Assembly: GCA_023213395.1 (NCBI GenBank)
Contig: CM041465.1
Location: 147,009,741 to 147,073,740 of the forward strand
Origin: Cycas panzhihuaensis
Taxonomy: Eukaryota; Cycadophyta
Direction: 5' to 3'
Length of the DNA stretch: 64,000 nucleotides
Part shown: piece after piece, positions 48,271 through 60,828 of the stretch
Layout: the number at the start of each line of letters is the position of its first letter
How positions within the stretch are numbered: position 1 is the stretch's first letter
Notes under the pieces: model-generated
The model's database searches: none
Seen by the model: only the letters and a program-made list of their open reading frames with translations
Told to the model about the DNA's origin: nothing
Program-made: the position numbers and the translations under genes

Positions 48271-50246
48271 AGAAGAGATGATAGAAGTATATGCCACTGA
48301 TACATGTGGCTAGTACACCTAGCGCAATAGGGATGTAGAAATGATTGTTATGATGAGAAGCAAGCAATGATTAACTATTTTTTAACAATTATATAAAAAA
48401 TAAATATAAGTAATGATGCAAGAATTAGGCTTAATATAGAGTTGGCAAAGAGTGATGATGTGTCATGCCACTAACCTCTCACTTATGTCCAAATGTAGAT
48501 GAGGTTTCGATGCCTAAAGCTTCTAGTATACGATTAGGGCCTTCACCCGTGATACTCGCACCTGCACTTAGTGATGAAATCCAAGTCACCGTGGAGCCCA
48601 GATACTCCCTGTCCTCACCCAGTTCACCAATGAGCAGCTATATACCTCCTCCAAAGAGTCAAACGGTACTATGTATCCCACAGCTATGATAGATATTGGA
48701 ATGGGTTAATTTTAATCTTGCATTAAGGTTTTCAGTTTTCCCAGGTGGTTATCAGGATTATCCCTGATTAGAGGCCGTAGGTATGGCTAACATGTCCCTC
48801 CACCACTATTCTGGTTAAGACCAAACCCAGTATGAAACTCACACCTCCCTTAAGGCCTTGACTTCGGACAATCTTGATCTATTTCAACTAAGGTGAGTGT
48901 GCGCATCAGTCAAGAACTGGCGGTATAGATTGTATGGATGAGATTCCTTTTAGGAATAGTGTAAGATGTTTCCATATAATTGAAAACTAAAATAGAAACT
49001 TGTCAAATGTGCTTGCTTACTTTTCATACTTGCTTTGTTGTTATTACTGCTTTTGTGATGCTTTGTTGTTGCTACTGCTCTTGTGATGCTTTATTGTTGT
49101 TGCTACTTTTGTGATGCTTTATGCTATGTATGTAAATAGAAAAGCATGCTAGATTTAGCAGGGGAATCGGATGTTGCTTCCGATCGAAGGTTTCCCTTGC
49201 TTTAGTACAATGCTTCTAAATATGATTTTAGAAGTTTTGATATAAAAGCCACAATGGACTAAAAATTAGATCAACTTGCTACTAAAATGATGATTTTTTT
49301 AAATCTATATGTATGCTATTTTGTCCTATTTTGTGATTTTTTTACAAAATTTACAAATAATGATAAATGGGCAAATTTTTAAAAATTACAAATATGAAGG
49401 CCTAAATGATAAAATATGAATTTATAACAAAAGGAAAAAGTGTTCAAAATGTTGTTTTTGATAGATTTGTGAAGTCAGATTTTAGAAAAGGCATAAAAAC
49501 TTTTTTGCCTGAAAAAACACCAAAGTAAAATCATGCCAGATCAACTGTCTCATAATCTGGACTTTAATATGTCAAAAGTTATGTTTTGACATGTACATTA
49601 ACTTTCCCTTCTGTACCATCTGTAAAATATGCCAAAAACTTACCTGAAATGCCCTTGTAATGTCCTTTACGGGGTTGAGTAGGCAAAATCAGCAACCATG
49701 AGAAAACTACATAGATCTCACTAATCAATGGATGAAATTTGATGAGATTTATCTTAAAATGATCTTAAGACATAAATGTACCAGATCCCTTAATAAAAAT
49801 TTCAAATCTTCAGCTTATAATTGAAGGATTTCATTAGGAAAAGTGTTTTAAATCACTTATCCACAAAATTTACCCTTTTTATCACAACCAAAACTTGCTG
49901 TTGTAGGCTAAATCTGAAGTTTCTTCAAAAGACCAAAATGATCCTCTAGTGAAGGCGACCTTGGTTGCCAAATTTCATCAAATTCTGAGATGGTTGATTT
50001 TTTATAAAAATTTGGGCCTTTAATGCTCTTGGGACTGTTCTGGCAATTGAATGGCTTCAAAAACCTTTATTCTTCACCTCTGAATTTTTGCACACATGTA
50101 CAAAGTAGCAACATATAAAATACTATAATTTTAAGCTCTCAAAATATTAAAAAAGAATGAATGCACTCTCAATACTTCACATTGAAGGTGAAGGAGAGGT
50201 AAAATGACTCCATGCAAGTGGAATGGAATGAATAGATCCCCTTCTA
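48271..50246 (-). other. Copia E leader, about 2 kb
   Basis: No recognisable coding on the minus strand. A GCTTTGTTGTTGCTACTG-type short repeat recurs at about 49,020-49,130 (three to four units on the plus strand: TTTGTGATGCTTT...). The open frame at 48,465-48,689 has no visible domain. Confidence 0.5.
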
Positions 50247-50258
50247 GCTCTAATACCA
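50247..50258 (-). other. Primer-binding site of copia E
   Basis: Minus-strand TGGTATTAGAGC, one transition from the initiator-Met primer site, two bases from the LTR. Confidence 0.88.
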
Positions 50259-50260
50259 CA

Positions 50261-50572
50261 TTAAGGAAGGATGGATCTAGGAGATAAATCACTCACATGC
50301 ACACAATTGCAATGAAGAATGAAAAAGAAGATGAAACAAGATATAAGAGCAAGCTTGGAGGTGAGAATGAATAATGACTCCCTCCTTGAGATTTCACCTT
50401 TTATTATTGAGGGTAAGCATTAGGGTTAGGATTTTCCTGCCTAATGACATGAACCCGAAATTACATCTAAATACACATAAATTACATTTCATTAAGAGAC
50501 TAATGCTAATAATATATCCTAAGGTCACATAATTAATCTACACAAATGACCTTGATTCATTAACCTCTTTCA
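50261..50572 (-). repeat. 5' LTR of copia E
   Basis: 312 bp; its left edge abuts the primer-binding site. Confidence 0.93.
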
Positions 50573-50577
50573 ATTAT

Positions 50578-51781
50578 AACTTTAATACTTAGGGAATATT
50601 ATATTATCAAATGGGGTATAGGTGGATCCTAATAAAATATTTATCATCATGGCTTAGCTGATACCAACCACCCTTACCCAACTACAAGCATTCGTTGGCT
50701 TCACATAGTTATACAATTATTTTGTGCATAGCTACACTTCCCTCACTACCTCCCTAATCAATATACTCTATAAAGATGCCTTTCAATAGTCTCTAGAGGT
50801 CATTGCCACCTTCTCCCACCTCAAAGTAGTAATGACATATGCTCTAGTCCTTATCACTCTTGATTTTATCCAACCCTTCTAACTCAAATGTGATACCTTT
50901 AGATTCAGCTTGGGCATGATCCTTGTATAATACTCTCATCCCATTATGTTCGAGAATTAAAAATTGAAAGATCATGTGCTCCACTTTTCTACATATTAGA
51001 AGGAGATGAAAGTTATTCTACATGCCATTGACAAATGGCGACAATACCTCCTCAGTTCCAAATTTACTATTCTCATATATCACCATAGCCTCTATAGTCT
51101 ATTCGATTAGCTAGTTCTATCTGAAGAATAGGTTAAGTGGGTTGATTATCTATAAGTCTTTAACTTTATAATATCTTATAAGAAATGCAAAGACAATATA
51201 GTTGTAGATAACCTTCTATGTTTGCATCTTGATTCTAGTACCTTCAATGCTAGTCTTCACGTTATATCTAAATCCCAACCCCTTTACCTTGATGAATTAC
51301 AAGCTAAGAATTAGGCCCAACCTAACTATTCTCAGTAGAGTAAAAAGGTTTTCATCCAAAAAGGTTAGTCAACCCTCAACAACCATCTATTATTTTAAAA
51401 CAACATCTTCTTACACCCATCCTCCTTATTCATCCCTTGAATATTAATAGAAAAGCACTCTACCCCCTTAGGGGCCACTCAAGATTTGATAAAACTTATC
51501 AATATATCCATGCTAATTTTTTTAGCCTTGTATGAATCCTACTATATTTACTTTTATCTTAGAGTATAACATATGTCAGTGGAACAAGGTTGATACCAAA
51601 GCTCTCTTGGGACTCCTTTAACCATTACATATTTCACAAGGTAAGTGATAGGATATCACTATGGATTTTATCACAGGCTTACCTCCATCTGTTAGGTTTA
51701 ACTCTATTAAGGTGGTCATTGATAGATTAACCAAGTATTCATACTTCCTTCTAATCTAGACCTCATATGCATCTTCTCACA
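50578..51781 (+). pseudogene. G1 RT end, RNase H and integrase start
   Basis: After copia E the G1 frame resumes with YLGNIISSNGV and QLQAFVGFT (RT thumb), DFIQPF and LKCDTFRFSLGMIL (RNase H start), HAIDKWRQYLLSSKFTILI and then integrase [20 protein letters not shown] with DRLTKYSYF (about 51,660). It ends in SYASSH at the copia F insertion. Many stops. Confidence 0.8.
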
Positions 51782-52112
51782 TGTTGGGTTAATGCATATA
51801 TTGGGGCTCGTATCTGCCTTAGATTGATCACCCATATTGGGATGATAACCTAAGATTGGTAGAGATATTATGTCAGCACTATATTAGATCCTAGCCATAC
51901 TTTGTTAGATCTAGGTGGCAACTTATCTAATATTTTTTCAATGCCAATTGGCAGTGGACTTTGAATGGTGTGCCACATCCTACTCAAGTTCTATTTATCT
52001 ATTCATGGGGTCTAAAAACCTTAGTATTTATTAATACCACCACTCTTATAGGATTGATGGTTATCTCCTTTCTAAATTATCATTATATTCCCTCTATCCC
52101 CTTATTCCATCA
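51782..52112 (+). repeat. Probable 5' LTR of copia F
   Basis: It starts TGTTGGGTTAATGC exactly where G1 integrase breaks off and ends CCATCA, two bases before a good primer site (TG...CA, 331 bp). No second copy is visible in the window. Confidence 0.55.
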
Positions 52113-52114
52113 TT

Positions 52115-52127
52115 TGGTATCATAGCT
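52115..52127 (+). other. Primer-binding site of copia F
   Basis: TGGTATCATAGCT, one mismatch to the initiator-Met primer site. Confidence 0.65.
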
Positions 52128-52707
52128 CCATTCAAATATTCAAAGCCATCTCCCCTAGTTGCATAAGCTATTATTTAGAGCCAAGTTAGATAAGCTATAA
52201 AGGACTCTCAATCAGAGCTATAGTAGAGATTGTGAATTACATGTTATTGGTATATGAATCTCTTATTTATATCTATTTTAAAAATCATTCTCATCTTTAT
52301 TTAGTCTCCAAAATTTAACATTTATGTACATGATTGAATGTGTTATAGGATTTACATCTAGCCTTCCTTGTCTAGTTCCTACATCACCCTTATAAATGTA
52401 TCTACACTCATATTAATGTTATATATGTGTAGGCCATATCATTTATCTCACCTTTGAGTGTTGACTTGTGTCAAACCTATGGAATGATCCTATGTTTGAG
52501 CATTCACAAAGATATTTCCTCTTATAGTCTATATCTATGTTTATATTTGTAGCCACTCCAACTGTATTTGGCCCATGATATTCTTCACCTACCTATATTT
52601 GATTAGCCTTATTTAGCTTCTTTTTATAAACCTCAAATTCCTTATCAGCATGTTCATACTTTTCACACTTTAGTTCAACTTCTATCACAATTGTATCACC
52701 CTAACTA
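52128..52707 (+). other. Copia F leader, left part
   Basis: AT-rich, no gene. Interrupted at 52,707 by G2; probably continues at 59,445. Confidence 0.45.
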
Positions 52708-53059
52708 TGGAGTGTTTCTGCTTAGAAAACTGACCTTACATATATAGACCAATAGAAGTGTAAGCCAAAATAACACAAGTTTGCAAATAGATCACAAATA
52801 AATCAATCACCAAAATAAAGTACCAAAGTACTTTCTCTTTAAAGATAATAATGCTCAATAACCATTACAAGTGATATTCGACCCTTTAAATACACATATG
52901 AGGGTCTTCTTCCTTGTGATTCTATTATTGGCCTTAACAGCCTTACATCTTATTGGACTACTTAGAAGTCCATACCTAAATCTTAATAACTATATTAATC
53001 TTTAACATGTTAGTTCCTCCCACTTGTTAGTGCTAAGGAAAGTTAGGGATATGTTATAG
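52708..53059 (-). repeat. 3' LTR of G2
   Basis: About 352 bp on the plus strand from TGGAGTGTTTCTGC to ATGTTATAG. On the minus strand it follows the polypurine run GGTGGGGGGG. Confidence 0.85.
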
Positions 53060-56000
53060 CCCCCCCACCTTAAGATGTTAAGTCCCCATAGCATTGAAAG
53101 ATAAGTACACTACTAGATAAACTTGGCATATTCCCAAGTGGCTTCATCTGCATCATAATCGACCCATTATGCCAAGTGTTTAGAAATAGTAAGATTCCAG
53201 AGGTAGTGCTGGCGACTAGCAAGGATTTTATCAGGTGGGATTATAAGAGTTTAATTCTTAAAGAGAATGGGTAAGGTGGTGTGGGATATAACTTTAGCTC
53301 TAAGGTATTTTTTTAGGCAAGAAACATGGAAAACATTATGGATATTAGTATTTAGGAAGAGTTTGAGGGAATAAGCAACTTCACCAATTTTTAGAGGATT
53401 TTATAAGGGCCATAGTAACAGGGGCTTAGTTTCTACCCTTGATGTGACTTAAGAGACTATTGCTTATAAGGTTAAAGGTGGAGGAATGCAGGATCTCCAA
53501 TATCGAAGGACTGATTAGATCAGTGGTGATCAATAAGTTATTTCATTTGATTTCAGATGGCAATTAGATTCTATCAAAGGGTGTGCAGGATTTTGTCGAT
53601 CTCTTGAAGCTTTTATTGTATAGAAATTGTTCAAAACTTTATGGATAAGGTATGGTAGGAAGGGGGGTGGTAATCATAGAGGGCCAAAAAGAGGGATATA
53701 TTAATAGAAGAATGGTAAGAGGAGTTATACTAGTACTCTGCTAAGGCAAGCCAAGAGGTCCACTTAACTTAGAGTTATGAGGCAAAGCAACATAGATAAG
53801 TTTCTAAGGTTTTATTTAGGACCTCAGATTGGCCATCTATTTGTGCATGGTAGGCATAGCTCATGTTAAATGAGGTTTCGATAGCCTTAAAGAGTTCTTG
53901 TTAAAAGGAGCTGTAAACTTAGGGTCTTGGTCACAAATGATAGATGAAGGGAAGCTGTGAAGGTGAAATATGAATTAGACATATTGGTTAGTAAGATTGG
54001 AGGATGTATATGAGGTGTGAATAAGGAGAAAGTGTGAGTACTTAGTTAATTAGTCAATGAGTACCCAAGTGGAGTCAAACCTAATGGATAGAGGTAAGCC
54101 TATGATGAAGTCCATGGTAATATCCTACTACTTGCCTTGTGGAATGTTTAATGGTTGGAGAAGTTTGAGAAGTGCTTTAGTATCAACCTTATTTCTTTGA
54201 TATATGTTACATTCTAATACGAAGCTAAATATGGTAGACTTCATATGGGGCCGAAAGAAATCTACATGAATTTATTAATAAAGCCTTATCAAAGCCTAAG
54301 TGGCTACTAAGGGGAGAAGAGTGGTATTCTATTAGGATTCTAGGCGTGAATGAAGAGGAGGGGTGAACAAAAATGTGATTGTGATAGATGAGATGATTGT
54401 TAAAGTTTGACTAACTTTTATAGGCGAAAACGTTTTTACTCCAATTAGGGTTGTCAAGTTGGGCCTAGTTTTTTACCTATAATTCATCAAGCCAAAGGGG
54501 TTGGGGATTGCTTATGGCATCGAGGCTTAGGTTAGGAGCATTGTCATTAGGGTGGAGATGTGAAAATATATCTGCAATTGTATTATCTTTGCCTTTTTTA
54601 TATGATATTGTGAATTCAAAGACTTATAGATGGTGAACCAACTTAGCTTGTTCTTTGGACATGACTGGCTGATCCAACAGATTATAAAGGCTATGATGAT
54701 CTATGAGAATAGTGAATTTAGAGCTTAAGAGGTATTACCGTTATTTATCAATAGCACGAAGAATAACTTTCATCTCCTTTTAGTATGTAGAGAGATGAAA
54801 CTCATGATCTTTTAATTTTTGGCTTTCAAATATAATAGGATAAGAGTCTTATATCAGAACTGCACCCAAGCCAAAACCTTAGGTATCACATTTAATTTGG
54901 AAAGGCTGGTTAAAATCAGGAGTGATGAGGACTGAGGTTGAGGTCATTATGACCTTGAGGTGAGAAAAGATGGCAACAGCTTCTAAAGACCATTAGAAAG
55001 CCTCTTTATGAAGGAGGTTAGTTAAGGGAATGGTAAGGGTAGCATAGTTATGTACAAAGCATCAGTAGAATCTTGTGAGCTCGAGGAATGCACATAGTTG
55101 GGTAAGTGTGGTAGGTGGTCACTAAGTCGTAATGATAGATGTTTTATCAAGGTCTATACACACCCCTTCCAATGATATGATATACCCCAAGTATTTGAGT
55201 TTTGATAGCCCAATTTTGCATTTAGATAATTTTGCATAGAGTTGATGGTTTTATAGTATTTGAAGAACAATTTCTAGGTATTGGATGTGGTGGTCTAGGC
55301 TGACACTATAAATAAGAATATCATCGAAGAAAACTATGACAAACTTTAAGAGATAGAGGCCAAAAATTTTATTCATGAGAGCTTTGAATGTTATTAAAGT
55401 ATTACAAAGGTCAAAGGGCATTGCACGAAACTCAAAATGGCCACAATATGTCTAAAATGTCATCTTATGGTAATATTGTGAGGTAATTAGGATTTGGTAG
55501 TAAATAGACTAAAGGTCTAGCTTAGAGAAAATAGTCATGCCATGGATTTCATCCAACATGTCATTTATACGAGGGGTGGAGAACTTATTTTTAATTATAA
55601 TCTTATTTAGTTCCCTATAATTAACATAAAGGTAGAATGAACCATCTTTCTTCCTAACTAAGATGATTGGGGATGTATAAGGGCTTTTACGTGGTTGGAT
55701 TATGCATGTGTCAAGCAGCTCAGTTGTGAGTTTCTCAATTTTATTCTTTTGAAAGTATGAGTTATAATAGGGTCATGATTAGATTAGAGGTCAATTATAT
55801 GATAGAAGTCATAATCAAGAGGTGTAACGACAAGTAAAGGAGCAAATACTTGTTCATATTAGGTAATAATGTCTTGAATATGTGGATAAATTTGTAATTC
55901 AATTTGAATATTGTTAAGGTAGCCTATGTATCATAAGTAAGATTGAAGATGGCATTTTATGTATTTGGGAGAGACCACTTAGTTAGGAGGGGACTACATT

Positions 56001-57584
56001 TCATAAATTATATGATTTCGACATATTTGGTCTTTAAAAGTAATGAATAGGTTAGTAGGTAAGTTATTCATACTGTAAGTTCCTAAAGTGTATAACCACT
56101 GAATCCCGAAGCTAACATCAGATCCTCCTATTGATAAGGCATAGAAATCTCACACCAAAAGATAGAAGCCAATTTAGACTTTAGAGGTCTTTAATAACAC
56201 CTACATAATGGAGCTTGTAGTACCCTAGTAGGAATAGGTGAAGCTAGTTTTTGGTACGATATATAGGTTAAGTTGTCTAGCTATAGAGATATCAAGGAAG
56301 TTAAGTGGTGGACCATCATCGATCAAGATATATATTAGAGTTTTACGAAGAATACTTCTAACTCATAGGGGATTAGGATAAGAGAAGGTGGTAACAATAG
56401 ACAAGGATACTTCAGGGTGGGAGTCTAGGGGAGGGTCATCATGGGTTTCATCATTAACCTCGTGTTTAGAGTCAGAGTCAAAGGATTTATTAAGGGATAT
56501 AGATAGGTCAATGGAAAAAAACCATGTGTCACACCTTACAGAAACAGCCATGCTCAGAAGTCCACTTTTCTACATACTACATGCAGAGGTCAGCCTCTAG
56601 TCAACATTGTGCTTCAGCTTAGGAAATTTGGACTTTTTTGGTAGATGATTCATCATTCTATTAATCGATGACTGGGTAGGTGGGATAATCTCGTCACAAT
56701 CAAGGATGTACGAAGTCAGCTTAAGGATAGGTGGCATCATCAAATTTGGGTCGTGGTCGCTAGAAGTCTAACTATCAAATGTATGAGAACCAAGTGTTAT
56801 CTCGATGAGTAGCTGAGAGTCTATCTGCTACAAATTCAACCTCTACTGCTTGGGCCCACTTGAATGCATCCTTGAGGGAGTAGATTGTAATTATCTTTAG
56901 TCTCATCTGAATATAATCTTGGAGTCCTACCACATAAATATTAATCATTATTTATTTGTCTAAGTTTTGGCTTTATGGTGAGTGATTATATAAAGGTTGA
57001 AATTCGTCAGTATAAGCCTCCATTGTTGTAGTTTATTTAAGTTAAGTAGGTTGTGTGAAGAAAGATTGACTCTATGTATCCTTATATTGTTCAAAGAAAT
57101 AGTTGGTGAAGTGGAACCATGTTAAGTGAGAGGGATATTCTTGCTTCCACCAGTTAAACTAATGGTGGGCTCCTTCATTTAAGTAGATGGAGGTGTATAA
57201 GATTTAGTCCTTCTCTAACATCAAGTGGAGTGTGAAGTAGGATTCTAACTTGTTAATCTAGCTTTGAGTATCATCTCTATTCACATCCAAATCGAAGGTT
57301 GGAATATTGATTTTATGGTGAAAGAGGGGTTGCCTTAGTGAAGAACCTCTTGTAGGTGCATTGATTCCTTGAAAAGGGGGAGATTGGTTGCCCTTTATAT
57401 TAGAAATTCCTATGTTATGGAGTTGAGGTTGTAGTAGCTACTAGATTTGTGCAAGAATCTCTTTTTTAGTGTCATCCAGATCTGATTTAGTAGGTATGCC
57501 ATCAAAATTATTGGTGACGTCTTGTTTGAAGGTGGTGAAGTCATTGGTTAACCTAGTAATTTTTTCTCCTTATATTTTTGCCAT
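53060..57584 (-). pseudogene. gag-pol: G2 gag-pol, degraded
   Basis: From ATG 57,584 Gag reads IPTFDLDVNRDDTQS, LESYFTLHLMLEKD and QYKDTxSQSFFTQPT-like segments. The open piece 56,551-56,363 (DSDSKHEVNDETHDDPPLDS) matches the G1 linker before protease, which follows with ILIDDGPPLNFLDIS (Asp kept). RT near 55,320 keeps FFDDILIYS, an intact active site. RNase H begins IKCDTxGFGLGAVLI. Integrase has ITMDFIIGLPLSIRFDSTWV and DQDPKF (about 53,950). The end near 53,150 is chromodomain-like on the minus strand. Stops are frequent and indels present. Confidence 0.88.
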
Positions 57585-58006
57585 TAGAGCTATAGAAGGG
57601 GTGTATAGAAGCAAGATATAGCAAAAATAAGGGAAATAGACGAAGTAGGATAGATTAAGAAAGATCAAGATGTAAGAATAAAGGAGTTGTTATAGGGGGG
57701 GAGAAGGGGTAAATGGAGAGGTATGGGGGTGTCTATAGCCTGTTGACCCTAAAATTACATAAACAAGATATATAGCCCATTAAAAAGAGCGCAAAAGGCT
57801 CATCCAAATAGGGTATATAAAATTTACAATGAATTTAAGGTGGTAGGGCCTACTAGTGACCCAGGTGCTAAAAAGCATAAAAATTGCTTACATGAACATA
57901 CCTAGTACAAAATGACCAACACAATGTGCTGATTAAAATATGGTATATTAGTCATAAGGGTGATTTTTAGCTATGAACTTACACTGTGCAGAGTGGTTAA
58001 GTGGAG

Positions 58007-58165
58007 ATTTTTTTCTTTTTCTTTTTCTTTTTCCTCTTTATCTTCTTTTCTTTTTTTTCCTTTTTTTTTTCTTTTTCTTTTTTTTTCTTGAGTTTCTTTT
58101 TTTTCTTCTTCTTCTTCTCTTCCTTTTTTCTTTTTTGTTTTTTTTGTTTTTTTTGTTTTTTTTCT
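58007..58165. repeat. Polypyrimidine/polypurine tract, about 160 bp
   Basis: The plus strand is almost purely C/T (runs of T with CTT, CTTTT units and a few G near the end); the minus strand is an A/G tract. Confidence 0.93.
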
Positions 58166-58222
58166 AGTGAATCTGATTGCACCAATAGGTTCTGAATTTA
58201 GGTAATAAGTAGAAATTGATCT

Positions 58223-58223
<1 letters not shown>

Positions 58224-58312
<89 letters not shown>
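58224..58312. repeat. (TA)n microsatellite
   Basis: About 44 uninterrupted TA units in the G2 leader, 60 bp from the polypyrimidine tract. Confidence 0.97.
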
Positions 58313-58315
<3 letters not shown>

Positions 58316-59085
58316 GGCTTATGATCTTAATTAGGAAATGAAGTAGGTAAAGTAGGATGTAAAATAATTAAAAGTATCTAACTAACCACTAAACAAGATG
58401 TGCTTAGTCTTATAAGCCTGCCAATAAACTCCTAATATAGAAGTTCAGGGTAAGTAGCTTCGTAATACTAACTAATATTCACTACACTATAAGACTTCAA
58501 CAACTTATAGTTTTCCTATGCTAGGAAAGAATTTGGGACCTAAATGGATCCTCTTATATATCTGAAGGTACATAGATGTACGCTTCAATAGCTAGGTTTT
58601 ATCTAGAGCTTGGTTTAGAAGTGTTATCTCTAGTCCTTCGCATAAGAGGCAAAAAAACCATAATATGCTTAGCCAAAATGATAGATCACTATGATTTTTA
58701 AAGACCCCTACTATAATATCTATATCTAACTACTTGGGTAACTACCCAATAGTGTTATCTACTTGGGAAATGGAGGTAGGAGGGAGAAAGGGTAACCACC
58801 CAGCGATGTTATCTACTCTTAGACTAATAATCTAATGCAAAAATTAAAATAAAAGAATGAAACCAAAAAATAATGCAAAGTCTGGGCATTACCTAAGGGA
58901 AGAAATTTCCTTTCCCTTATAACTCCTGAGTCATGTTGGTATTATTCCTCAATCTCTATAGAGAGAGTACTAAGCAAAGGTCTTTCCTTAATCTCTATTT
59001 GGGTAGAGAGAGTGCTTGACCTGATAGGAAAAAACAAATCAATTTTTTTCCCAACTTGTTAAGTATCTTCCCATAATCACAAATA

Positions 59086-59098
59086 TGGCTTTGATACC
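59086..59098 (-). other. Primer-binding site of G2
   Basis: Minus-strand TGGTATCAAAGCC, initiator-Met type, two bases from the LTR. Confidence 0.88.
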
Positions 59099-59100
59099 AC

Positions 59101-59444
59101 TTGGAGTATTTCCTCTTAGAAAACTGGCTTTGTAAATGTAGACCAATAGAAGTATAAGACAAAATAACACAAGTTTGTAAATAGCTCATAAATAAATCGA
59201 TCACCAAAAAGGAGTATCGAAGTACTTTCTCTTCAAAGATAATAATACTTAACAATTATTACAAGTGATATTCAACACTTTAAATATGTATGCAAGGGTC
59301 TTCTTCCTTGTGATTCTATTAGACAACTTACATCTTATTAGACAACTTAGTAATCTATGCATAAATCTTAATAACTATATTAATCCTTAACCCATTGGTG
59401 GCTCCTTCTTACTAATGTTAAGGAAAGGTGGGGTTATGTTATAG
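59101..59444 (-). repeat. 5' LTR of G2
   Basis: About 344 bp; partner of 52,708-53,059 and of the G1 LTR in reverse complement. The primer site lies just left of it. Confidence 0.85.
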
Positions 59445-60828
59445 ATTATTCATCCTTTGAACTGTATGAGTTAATCTTGCATTCTATCACTCCATTTACT
59501 TAGTCACAAGCTTTATATTTATGGGACTTCATAAATATCTATGACTACTGCCCCTCACTAAAATGCTCCAATAAAATACCCTCCATTTTTTTACTGATTT
59601 TTTGTGTAAACGAGTATTTTAATTAACTAACCATAATGATCTAGTCTTGAATAGTCTAATAGCCAATGCTTTGTCTATCACTTGCTTATATTTATATTAT
59701 TTATATATGTCCATCATTTAGTATCATTGTAATTGAATACTTACATCTTCACTAAGCTTTACTTGTGTAATGTTAAGTATTTTATTCAAATACTCGTGGA
59801 TGTAATTATTTTTCAAATGGTCTAGTTATAAAATATATTAATGTAAACATATTATAATGTTGATAACATCTTAAAATATTATTGCATTTTCTCTTTAATA
59901 AATATGATTCTTAGAGTGGTATTATTCCTCCTTTGTAAACTGTAATTGTAAGCACACTTGGTTTTATTTAGGTCAGTGGTCACAATTTTTATTTGTACAG
60001 TGATTAAATTATATTTTAGATCCAAATACTAGAATTTCATTATTTTCTTTATGTAATCAAGTAGTAGATTTATATTAAAGCATTCAAAACCTTTTTTATT
60101 GTCTCATAGTCCTCTTGTCTTACAACTAGTAGGTCACATTTAGCAGTCAAATGATTAAGAATCATTTTTTCAAATACAGTTAATTTATATTTAAAGAAGT
60201 TGTTTCAAAGTCAGCACCTATCTCTACTCCAACAACCATAACTATCATCAACAAAGTCAAATCTTAGTTATGTTAACTTCAAGATAAAGCACATTTCCAC
60301 TCGAACAAAATGAGTGGTCACATGACCATATTTTATCTCCATTTGATGTAGTTTTTAATGATTCAAATTGATGTAAAATTTCTTTAAGCCTTATGTGTTA
60401 AAAAGCTAATTTTTCATTAGACATTTTAATACATATCCTGTCCATCTTATGTCCAAATTGAGTCATGTCTAAAGCATTAGATTCCTTTTTCTACCCTCTA
60501 CTGAGTGGATAAAACTTTAATAGAAAATTTTAAAGTCATTTAATATAACATTTTAATGATTAAAATTGGTACTAGTTTTAGGCTTTCTACATGATGTCCC
60601 TTATATAAACTAATAAAATTTTAGTTTATAAGCATTTATTAATACAAAAATTTACTTTGGAGATGGTTGAATACTAATTGGGGTATTTGTCCAAGTCTTA
60701 AAGTTGAAGCAAGATAAATCTCGATTGCCTTTTAGTGCCTTTTATTACCTATTTTTAATGCTTTATTAAAACATTTTTACAAGCACTTTACTTTTCAAAC
60801 TATTATTTTCTAAGGGAATTTTCTAATT
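59445..60828 (+). other. Copia F leader, right part
   Basis: AT-rich sequence between G2 and copia F gag. No gene recognised. A weak primer-site look-alike (TGGTATTATTCC, 59,917) is less good than the one at 52,115. Confidence 0.45.

Larger units (their letters stand above)
42969..50572 (-). mobile_element. Copia E: youngest Ty1/copia element, 7.6 kb
   Basis: Minus-strand element with two 312-bp LTRs (TG...CA), primer site by the right LTR and polypurine tract by the left. About 15 differences between LTRs (4.8%). Flanks ACTAT (42,964-42,968) and ATTAT (50,573-50,577) are a target duplication with one transition. It is inserted in G1 RT, whose frame joins across it. Gag-pol spans about 48,270-43,789, leaving an unusually long leader of about 2 kb. 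Confidence 0.92.
39160..51781 (+). mobile_element. G1: plus-strand Ty3/gypsy element, interrupted by copia E and copia F
   Basis: A 5' LTR (39,160-39,520) and primer site are followed by gag (about 40,780), protease, RT to 42,968, then after copia E the end of RT, RNase H and integrase to 51,781, where copia F is inserted. The 3' part must lie beyond the window. LTR, leader and protease region match G2 (opposite strand). The order protease-RT-RNase H-integrase is that of gypsy elements; G2 suggests a chromodomain. Confidence 0.82.
57585..59085 (-). other. G2 leader with simple repeats
   Basis: About 1.5 kb between gag and primer site, homologous to the G1 leader in part. It contains the polypyrimidine tract at 58,007 and the TA tract at 58,224. 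Lys-rich or Phe/Leu-rich open frames across the tract are artefacts. Confidence 0.6.
52708..59444 (-). mobile_element. G2: minus-strand Ty3/gypsy element, same family as G1
   Basis: Two LTRs of about 350 bp (roughly 15% diverged), primer site by the right LTR, G-rich polypurine tract by the left. Minus-strand order: gag 57,584-56,640, protease, RT, RNase H, integrase, chromodomain-like end at about 53,070. A long leader with a polypyrimidine tract and TA repeat precedes gag. The chromodomain-like end places it among chromoviruses in outline. A clean target duplication was not found. Confidence 0.88.

Noticed and set aside
57973-58195. Lys-rich and Phe/Leu-rich open frames
   Set aside because: They are translations of the polypyrimidine tract.
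59914-59930. Primer-site look-alike before copia F gag
   Set aside because: The match to the initiator-Met site is weak after six bases, and 52,115 is a better site with a matching LTR.
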